Shown here: in pieces, positions 8,404 to 14,376 of the stretch | Layout: each line of letters begins with the position of its first letter | How positions within the stretch are numbered: position 1 is the first letter of the stretch | NCBI RefSeq assembly: GCF_014358015.1 | Contig: NZ_JACONV010000028.1 | Coordinates: 1-56,027 of the forward strand | Direction of reading: 5' to 3' | DNA: 56,027 bases | DNA from: Pseudomonas triticifolii | GTDB taxonomy: Bacteria; Pseudomonadota; Gammaproteobacteria; Pseudomonadales; Pseudomonadaceae | The notes under the pieces: model-generated | The model's input: only the letters and a program-made list of their open reading frames with translations | The model's database searches: none | What the model was told of the DNA's origin: nothing | Program-made: the position numbers and the translations under genes

Positions 8404-9507
8404 ATGACATCGTTCAATCAAGGGACTCAACCCCAGAACCGAGCCCCACAGTCCATCGGTTTTCTGCTGCTGGATAACTTCACACTGATCTCTCTTGCGT
8501 CAGCGGTAGAACCCCTGCGAATGGCCAACCAACTCTCGGGTCGTGAGCTGTATCGCTGGACCACACTGAGCGTGGACGGTGGCCAGGTCTGGGCCAGTGA
8601 CGGTCTGCAGATCACCCCGGATGCGGCGATGCATCAGGCACCGGTCATGGACACGGTCATTGTCTGCGGCGGCGTCGGCATTCAGCGTACCGTCACCCGC
8701 GAGCACGTGAGCTGGCTGCAGAGTCAGGCGCGTCAGTCCCGTCGTCTCGGTGCTGTGTGCACCGGCAGCTGGGCGCTGGCCTGCGCAGGGCTGCTGGATG
8801 GTTTCGATTGCAGCGTGCACTGGGAGTGCCTGGCCTCGATGCAGGAGGCCTTCCCGCGTGTGGCCATGAGCACGCGCCTGTTTACTCTGGACCGCAACCG
8901 TTTCACCAGCTCCGGCGGCACCGCGCCGCTGGACATGATGCTGCACCTGATCAGCCGTGATCACGGTCGCGAGCTGTCGGCTGCGATTTCCGAGATGTTC
9001 GTCTACGAGCGTATCCGCAACGAACAGGACCATCAGCGCGTGCCGCTCAAGCACATGCTGGGCACCAATCAGCCCAAGCTTCAGGAAATTGTCGCGCTGA
9101 TGGAGGCTAATCTCGAAGAGCCGATCGACCTGGATGAACTGGCCGTGTACGTCGCCGTTTCACGCCGGCAACTGGAGCGTCTGTTCCAGAAATACCTGCA
9201 TTGTTCGCCGTCGCGCTATTACCTGAAACTGCGCCTGATTCGCGCCCGGCAACTGCTGAAGCAGACGCCGATGTCGATCATCGAAGTGGCGTCGGTCTGC
9301 GGCTTTGTCTCCACGCCGCACTTCTCCAAGTGCTACCGCGAATACTTCGGCATTCCGCCACGTGACGAGCGTGTGGGCTCCAACACCGCACAGCAGGTGG
9401 CCATGATGCCTATTCCGCAGGCGCTGGTGCTGGCACCGCTGTCGGGGCCGATGTCGGCGCTCAGTCAGGCACGCAATGAATCGACCTTTGCGAGCGTAAG
9501 ACTGTAG
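8404..9507 (+). CDS. gbdR: GbdR, AraC-family activator of betaine catabolism and choline transport
   Basis: Transcription activator that responds to glycine betaine and dimethylglycine and switches on betaine catabolism and, in P. aeruginosa, cbcXWV. It is 367 aa: residues about 18-190 form the DJ-1/PfpI (glutamine amidotransferase-like) sensor domain of the GlxA subfamily, and about 215-320 the two AraC helix-turn-helix motifs, with LDELAVYVAVSRRQLERLF and EVASVCGFVSTPHFSKCYRE. The ATG at 8404 stands 8 bases after an AAAGGAG; a GTG at 8401 is a poorer alternative. It is divergent from cbcX. Naming rests on context plus the family; very likely correct. Confidence 0.92.
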   Translation: MTSFNQGTQPQNRAPQSIGFLLLDNFTLISLASAVEPLRMANQLSGRELYRWTTLSVDGGQVWASDGLQITPDAAMHQAPVMDTVIVCGGVGIQRTVTREHVSWLQSQARQSRRLGAVCTGSWALACAGLLDGFDCSVHWECLASMQEAFPRVAMSTRLFTLDRNRFTSSGGTAPLDMMLHLISRDHGRELSAAISEMFVYERIRNEQDHQRVPLKHMLGTNQPKLQEIVALMEANLEEPIDLDELAVYVAVSRRQLERLFQKYLHCSPSRYYLKLRLIRARQLLKQTPMSIIEVASVCGFVSTPHFSKCYREYFGIPPRDERVGSNTAQQVAMMPIPQALVLAPLSGPMSALSQARNESTFASVRL

Positions 9508-9514
9508 AGACGTG

Positions 9515-9545
9515 TCCGTGCTCAGGAGCAGGTGCTGAGCACGGA
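9515..9545. terminator. Bidirectional terminator-like hairpin between gbdR and the chemoreceptor gene
   Basis: The 11-base arms TCCGTGCTCAG and CTGAGCACGGA pair perfectly around a 9-base loop, in the short gap between two convergent genes. There is no T-run on either side. It is placed where it could end both transcripts. Confidence 0.7.
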
Positions 9546-9556
9546 AACGGCGCTGA

Positions 9557-11182
9557 TCAAAGGCTGAATCGCCCCACCATGCTGTTCAGATCAACCGCCA
9601 GGCGCGACAGTTCGGTACTGGCTGCGCTGGTCTGGTTGGCGCCGGTGGTGGACTGGGCTGACAGGTCGCGGATGTTGACCAAGTTGCGGTCCACTTCACG
9701 TGCCACTTGTGCCTGTTCTTCGGCCGCGCTGGCGATCACCAGATTGCGTTCGTTGATCTCTTCCACGGCGGTATTGATCGTGTCCAGCGCAAGGCCCGCG
9801 CCCTTGGCGATGTTCAAGGTCGACTCTGCACGTTCGGTGCTGTTGCGCATCGAACTCACGGCCTGCTCGGTACCACCCTGAATGCTGCCGATCATGCGCT
9901 CGATTTCGCTGGTCGATTGCTGAGTACGATGGGCGAGGGCGCGAACTTCGTCAGCGACCACGGCAAAACCACGACCCGCTTCACCGGCACGGGCTGCTTC
10001 GATGGCAGCGTTAAGCGCCAGCAGGTTGGTCTGGTCTGCAAGGCCACGAATCACGTCCAGCACCTTGCCGATGTCGCGGGACTCATTGGCTAGATTGCCG
10101 ATCAGCTCGGCGGTTGCCTGTACGTCGGTGCTCATGCGTTCGATGGCACCGACGGTTTCCAGCACCAGATCGCGGCCATCGCCTGCCGAGGCCGTGGCGT
10201 TGCGGGAGGCTTCGGAGGTGCTGGTCGCGTTACGCGCCACTTCTTCCACCGCGCTGGTCATTTCGTTGACAGCCGTAGCGGCCTGTTCGATTTCGTTATT
10301 CTGCTGCACCAGACCGCGTGCGCTTTCGTCAGTCACCGCGTTCAATTCTTCGGCGGCAGACGCCAGTTGCGTGGCTGAACCGGAAATGCGCTGCAGTGTG
10401 TCGCGCAGCTTGTCCTGCATGGTCTTCATCGCCAGCAACAGGCGGCCCGCTTCGTCGGTACCATCGACTTTGATCGGGTGCGTCAGGTTACCTTGCGCGA
10501 TGGTTTCCGCTGCGCTTAGCGCTGCGGCAATCGGGCGGGTGATGCTCTGGATCAGCATCCAGGCAAACACGATAGTCAGCAGGGTCGCGGCAACCAGCAG
10601 GCCGATCACGAGGTTGAAGGCCGAGGCGTACTCGTCGGCGGCCTGCTTCTTGACCTGCGTGAGCTGCACGGTATTGATCTCGACCAGTTTGCTCAGCACC
10701 ACGTTCATCTGATCCGAGTTGCTGAGCATTTCGTTGTTAAGCAGGTCCTGCAGCTCCTTGACCTTGTCGGCCAGGGTCAGCGTCTTCATGCGCGACTCCA
10801 GCTCGCGGTACTCCCCCAACAACTGAACGTACTGGTTGTAAAGCGCTCGCTCGTTCGAGTCGCTGATCAGTCGCTCGTAGATGGCTTGGGCATCGTTGAT
10901 CTGTTTGTTGCGCATGGCCAGCAGTTCGATGGTCTTCTGCTGGACGTCAGGCTCGCGGTTGACCAGCAGGCGATAGGAGAGCACACGCAGGCGGATGCTG
11001 ACTTCTGCAAACCGGTCCAGGCTTTTGATGGCGGGCACGTTGTTATCGGCGAGCACTTCGGTCGCACCGCGAATCTTGCTCATTTGTGAAAGCGCGAAGA
11101 CGCCGAGGATCAACATGAGCGCACCGATCATGGCAAAGCCGAGAAAGGCGCGGGGAGCAATATTCATATTGCGAAGGGACAT
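9557..11182 (-). CDS. Methyl-accepting chemotaxis protein
   Basis: Transmembrane chemoreceptor feeding the CheA/CheW array. It is 541 aa from the ATG at 11182 (MSLRNMNIAPRAF). The layout is TM1 at about 13-34, a roughly 155-residue periplasmic four-helix-bundle-type sensor, TM2 at about 190-211 (LVIGLLVAATLLTIVFAWML), HAMP to about 265, and a long signalling coiled coil. The universal hairpin tip is present (DQTNLLALNAAIEAARAGE, then GRGFAVVADEVRALA). There is no C-terminal NWETF-type tether, as is usual in Pseudomonas. The ligand is not predictable from sequence. A sigma-28-type promoter lies 68 bases upstream of the start. The open frame extends 11 residues further to 11215 without a better ribosome site. 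Confidence 0.93.
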   Translation of the reverse strand: MSLRNMNIAPRAFLGFAMIGALMLILGVFALSQMSKIRGATEVLADNNVPAIKSLDRFAEVSIRLRVLSYRLLVNREPDVQQKTIELLAMRNKQINDAQAIYERLISDSNERALYNQYVQLLGEYRELESRMKTLTLADKVKELQDLLNNEMLSNSDQMNVVLSKLVEINTVQLTQVKKQAADEYASAFNLVIGLLVAATLLTIVFAWMLIQSITRPIAAALSAAETIAQGNLTHPIKVDGTDEAGRLLLAMKTMQDKLRDTLQRISGSATQLASAAEELNAVTDESARGLVQQNNEIEQAATAVNEMTSAVEEVARNATSTSEASRNATASAGDGRDLVLETVGAIERMSTDVQATAELIGNLANESRDIGKVLDVIRGLADQTNLLALNAAIEAARAGEAGRGFAVVADEVRALAHRTQQSTSEIERMIGSIQGGTEQAVSSMRNSTERAESTLNIAKGAGLALDTINTAVEEINERNLVIASAAEEQAQVAREVDRNLVNIRDLSAQSTTGANQTSAASTELSRLAVDLNSMVGRFSL

Positions 11183-11602
11183 AGAGGGGCTTCCAGAGTC
11201 AGGTGCGCGGTCCATGCGTCAAAAGTAAAAAAGTGTTACGAATGCGTGCCTATCGGTCATGCTCTTCAAGTCTTGAGGACAAAAAGTTCAACAGGTCCTG
11301 TTCGTTTCATGACGTTTTTTTCATACGTGGCGTTTTAGCCTCGCAAAGCCTTGAAAGCGTTGGGTATCGGGGCTTTCCGGGTGTGGCAATGTGCCTTGTG
11401 GCTGCGCGTATTTGTCGCAGGCCGGGCCGGTCTGACGAACAGCCGGAACAAGAAACTGTTATTGCAGTCACAAGCCCCCCATGCGTTCCGTTATCGACGT
11501 GTCCATGACGTAAGACGCCGGTGCTCCATGTCCTGAGCGCTGGCATGCGCAGTGACTTTTCTTTATCGTGTGCGCCCGTTGAAATTTGCTCGAGTAATCA
11601 GA
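11183..11602. other. Divergent intergenic region between the chemoreceptor and zapB-like genes
   Basis: About 420 bases containing the chemoreceptor's flagellar-type promoter (11250-11276) near one end. The rest presumably carries the promoter of the zapB-like/zapA-like pair. No further gene or strong dyad is visible. Confidence 0.5.
11250..11276 (-). promoter_or_regulatory. Putative sigma-28 (FliA) promoter of the chemoreceptor gene
   Basis: Read on the minus strand, TCAAG (11276-11272) is followed after 14 bases by ACCGATAG (11257-11250). This closely matches the FliA consensus TCAAG-n14-GCCGATAA; only the first and last bases of the -10 differ. It is 68 bases from the chosen start codon and points towards the gene. 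FliA control of chemoreceptors is established in pseudomonads. Confidence 0.7.
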
Positions 11603-11836
11603 ATGTTGGAAGCCTCCCTTAGCCAGTTGGAACACCTTGTTGGTGATCTGGTGCAACAAAACCAGAACCTGCAGAACACGAATGCCCAGCTCAGTGCCGA
11701 GCTGGCAAAAATCAGGGATGAGAACGACAGCTTGCAACTGAGCCTGATGGAGCAGGAAGAAAAACAGGGCAGCACCGCAGCCCGTATTCAGGCCCTGGTC
11801 GAGCGCGCAACCAGCGCAAGCGCTGTCGGCGCATGA
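11603..11836 (+). CDS. Small coiled-coil protein, ZapB-like
   Basis: A 77-residue, almost wholly helical protein (MLEASLSQLEHLVGDLVQQ at the start) with heptad-spaced Leu/Ile and repeated Asn/Gln, typical of the short ZapB/TIGR02449-type coiled coils that sit beside zapA in pseudomonads. The start at 11603 is chosen because the coiled coil begins there; the open frame extends back to 11552 but with unrelated residues. It overlaps the next gene by four bases (ATGA), so the two are probably co-translated. Likely a cell-division accessory or Z-ring-associated partner of the ZapA-like protein; inferred from context and shape. Confidence 0.7.
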   Translation: MLEASLSQLEHLVGDLVQQNQNLQNTNAQLSAELAKIRDENDSLQLSLMEQEEKQGSTAARIQALVERATSASAVGA

Positions 11837-12135
11837 ACTTCGACAGAAACGGGGTGACCGTTCTCTCCATTCTGGGCAACCAGTATTCGGTGAAGGCGCC
11901 GGAAGGCGAAGACGTCAAACTCTTGCAGGCCGCCGCGATGCTCAATGCTTCCCTGGCCGACACCAAGCGCAAGTACCCGACGCTGATCGGCGACCGGTTG
12001 CTGGTGCTGGCCGCACTTAACCTGTGCTCGCAGCAGATCGACCTGAAGGACAAGCACAAGGGCGAGCTGGCGCGTTACGAAGATCAGGTCAGTGCGACGG
12101 TGGAAGTGATTGCCAAGACCCTGTCGCAGGGTTAA
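11833..12135 (+). CDS. ZapA-family cell division protein
   Basis: A 100-residue ZapA-type protein. It has an N-terminal beta-rich head (VTVLSILGNQYSVKAPEGE) followed by helices, including DRLLVLAALNLCSQQIDL, the segment that corresponds to the conserved DRVAVMAALNI region of ZapA, and a C-terminal coiled coil. ZapA binds and bundles FtsZ filaments at midcell. The ATG at 11833 overlaps the stop of the preceding coiled-coil gene. In pseudomonads the main zapA is followed by the 6S RNA gene and ygfA; here only 64 bases separate it from an opposing small gene and no 6S RNA fits. This may therefore be a paralogue or a relocated copy, so I do not assign the plain symbol. Confidence 0.75.
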   Translation: MNFDRNGVTVLSILGNQYSVKAPEGEDVKLLQAAAMLNASLADTKRKYPTLIGDRLLVLAALNLCSQQIDLKDKHKGELARYEDQVSATVEVIAKTLSQG

Positions 12136-12164
12136 ATGCGGGCTTGCCGCAGACTCTGCACCGT

Positions 12165-12185
12165 GTGAGGCGGCTTGCCGGCGAT
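12165..12185. repeat. Solitary REP element
   Basis: A single copy of the same REP type as at 4298-4392 (GTGAGGCGGCTTGCCGGCGAT), here without an inverted partner. It lies in the convergent gap between the zapA-like gene and the small unknown gene. Confidence 0.8.
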
Positions 12186-12199
12186 AGCGTCGACTCAGC

Positions 12200-12460
12200 T
12201 TAGCCCTGACTCTGCTTGTAGGTCGCCAGCGCGGGCAGCAGTTGCTGGTCGATGGCCTGACGTACGGCGGGCAGGATGGTTGCGCGGCCGGTCAGCAGTT
12301 GCTCGACCAGGCGCCGTAGCGCGGTGGCGCGCTCTGCGTTGAGGCCGCAGACCACGTGCGCGCAGGCCTGTTCGGCCGTTGCACCGCCGGGCATGTCAAA
12401 GCCCAGCGCCCTGAACTGTCCAATCAGGTCTTCTTGATCAATCAGGTCCGCGTGCATCAT
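12200..12460 (-). CDS. Small conserved-type protein of unknown function
   Basis: An 86-residue acidic-to-neutral helical protein starting MMHADLIDQEDLIGQF at 12460, preceded by a good AAGGGAAG ribosome site. The open frame reaches 12520 but upstream residues are basic and unrelated. The composition (many Ala, Leu and Gln, with ALRRLVEQLL and IDQQLLPAL) suggests a small helical bundle. No signal peptide, membrane segment or motif is seen. It faces the zapA-like gene across a solitary REP and diverges from rlmJ. I do not recognise the family. Confidence 0.65.
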   Translation of the reverse strand: MMHADLIDQEDLIGQFRALGFDMPGGATAEQACAHVVCGLNAERATALRRLVEQLLTGRATILPAVRQAIDQQLLPALATYKQSQG

Positions 12461-12684
12461 GGCGTGTCTTCCCTTGTTCGAATGTGCTTCGATTCTGGTA
12501 GCAGCCCTGCGCCCGGGCAACCCCCTGGCACCAATGATGGCTGGATTGACTATAAACGTGTCGTTTTCAGTTCTCGTCCTGCTGCTGCGCGTCTGTTCGC
12601 GCGTGCTTGAAAGCGTCAGGTTGCGTTACCCATGCTTGTTCACCGCTCAGTTTTGCTAAACTGCGCAGCCTTCCAGGAGCTGCC

Positions 12685-13521
12685 ATGAATTACCGTCACG
12701 CCTACCACGCTGGCAACCACGCCGACGTGTTCAAACACATCGCACTGACTCGCTTGATCGCCCTTATGGCGCGCAAGGAGCAGCCGTTCGCCTACCTCGA
12801 TACCCACGCAGGCCTCGGGCTTTACGACCTCAAGGGTGATCAGGCCACCCGTACCGGCGAATGGCTGGAAGGCATCGGTCGCCTCTGGGAAGCGACAGAC
12901 GTCCCAGCGCTGGCGGCCGACTACCTGCAAGTGCTGCACGACATGAACCCGGATGGCGAACTGCGCTACTACCCGGGGTCTCCCGAGCTGGCTCGTCGTC
13001 TGACCCGCGAGCGCGAGCGCGTGTTGCTCAACGAGAAGCACCCCGAAGACGGGCGTCTGCTTAAAGAGAACATGAAGGGTGATCGCCGCGTCGCCGTTCA
13101 CCTGGGCGAAGGCTGGCATGTGCCGCGCGCGTTGCTGCCGGTGGCCGAGAAGCGTGCCGTGATGCTCATTGATCCGCCGTTCGAACAGCTCGATGAAATG
13201 AAGCGCTGCGCGGTGGCACTGAAGGAAACCATCGGGCGCATGCGTCAGACCGTTGCGGCCATCTGGTACCCGATCAAGGATCCGCGCCTGCTCAGGCGTT
13301 TCTACCAGGACCTGGCCGAAACCGGCGCACCCAAGTTGCTGCGTGTTGAACTCTACGTTCACCCGCTGGACACCCCGGCCAGCCTCAACGGTTCAGGCCT
13401 GGCCATCGCCAACCCGCCGTGGGGACTGGAAGAAGAACTGCGCGAATTGATGCCGTACCTGGCCCAAACCCTGGGCCAGACCCAGGGTGGCTGGAAGATG
13501 GATTGGTTGATTGCGGAATAA
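12685..13521 (+). CDS. rlmJ: 23S rRNA (adenine-2030-N6)-methyltransferase RlmJ
   Basis: Methylates A2030 of 23S rRNA using S-adenosylmethionine. It is 278 aa beginning MNYRHAYHAGNHADVFKH, the characteristic start of the YhiR/RlmJ family, with the SAM-site region YLDTHAGLGLYDL and the catalytic-type DPPFEQ motif (in VMLIDPPFEQLDEM). The ATG at 12685 has CAGGAG 7 bases upstream; the 26-residue open extension lacks family similarity. It stands alone, ending in a strong hairpin shared with msrA. Confidence 0.96.
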   Translation: MNYRHAYHAGNHADVFKHIALTRLIALMARKEQPFAYLDTHAGLGLYDLKGDQATRTGEWLEGIGRLWEATDVPALAADYLQVLHDMNPDGELRYYPGSPELARRLTRERERVLLNEKHPEDGRLLKENMKGDRRVAVHLGEGWHVPRALLPVAEKRAVMLIDPPFEQLDEMKRCAVALKETIGRMRQTVAAIWYPIKDPRLLRRFYQDLAETGAPKLLRVELYVHPLDTPASLNGSGLAIANPPWGLEEELRELMPYLAQTLGQTQGGWKMDWLIAE

Positions 13522-13532
13522 TTGACCGCTGA

Positions 13533-13570
13533 CTGATCGTACCCTTCGTTCAGCGCATGGGTACGATCAG
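13533..13570. terminator. Shared hairpin between convergent rlmJ and msrA
   Basis: Perfect 12-base arms (CTGATCGTACCC and GGGTACGATCAG) separated by 14 bases, in the 60-base gap between convergent genes. No T-run is present. Probably a bidirectional transcription stop. Confidence 0.75.
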
Positions 13571-13581
13571 CTTCCAATGCC

Positions 13582-14229
13582 TCAAGCCGGCAGACAAACC
13601 CCGGTGCCGCCCAAACCGCAATAACCCTGCGGATTCTTCGCCAGGTACTGCTGGTGATACGCCTCGGCGAAGTAAACAGTCGGTGCCTGTTCGATTTCGG
13701 TGGTGATCCCGCCCAGACCGGCCTTGCTCAGTTCTGTCTGGAAGGTGTCGGCGCTGGCTTTTGCAGTATCGAGTTGCTCAGGTGTGGTGCAGTAGATCAC
13801 CGAGCGGTATTGCGTACCGATGTCGTTGCCCTGACGCATGCCCTGGGTCGGGTTGTGCGCTTCCCAGAACACTTTGAGCAGCGATTCATAGCTGATTTTT
13901 TCAGGCTCGTAGACCACCAGCACCACCTCGGTGTGGCCGGTCAGGCCGGAGCAGACTTCTTCGTAGGTCGGGTTGGGCGTGAACCCGCCTGCGTAACCAA
14001 CGACCGTGCTCACAACACCTTCCTGTTGCCACAGGCGACGTTCTGCGCCCCAGAAACAGCCCATGCCGAAGATGGCGAATTCAACGTTGCTTGTGAACGG
14101 TCCCAGCAGCGGGTTGCCGTTGACGTAATGGGTTTCAGGCAGCGCCATAGGCGCTTCGCGGCCCGGCAATGCTTGTTCAGCGGTAGGCAGTACGTTCTTG
14201 TTCACTAGAATTTCCGAGCGCAGAGTCAT
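13582..14229 (-). CDS. msrA: Peptide methionine sulfoxide reductase MsrA
   Basis: Repairs methionine-S-sulfoxide in proteins using thioredoxin. It is 215 aa with the catalytic motif GCFWG (in FAIFGMGCFWGAERRLW, about residue 57). The downstream conserved segment EVCSGLTGHTEVVLVVY follows, and resolving cysteines occur near the C-terminus (YCGLGGTGVCLPA), matching the E. coli-type enzyme of about 212 residues. The ATG at 14229 follows an AGAGGA. It is transcribed in the same direction as the upstream dipA, 147 bases away, the order I recall in P. aeruginosa. Confidence 0.97.
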   Translation of the reverse strand: MTLRSEILVNKNVLPTAEQALPGREAPMALPETHYVNGNPLLGPFTSNVEFAIFGMGCFWGAERRLWQQEGVVSTVVGYAGGFTPNPTYEEVCSGLTGHTEVVLVVYEPEKISYESLLKVFWEAHNPTQGMRQGNDIGTQYRSVIYCTTPEQLDTAKASADTFQTELSKAGLGGITTEIEQAPTVYFAEAYHQQYLAKNPQGYCGLGGTGVCLPA

Positions 14230-14376
14230 GAACCATATCCTCTCGTTTAGAGACAGGCAGCAGGGGCCAGGACGAATGAAAGGGATTACATAGGTCCGGC
14301 GAGTGGCACAAACAAGTGCTGCCGCGTAAAAACAGACCGACAGTGTGCCCGACAGAGCGGAGTGCAGGAAGGGGGA

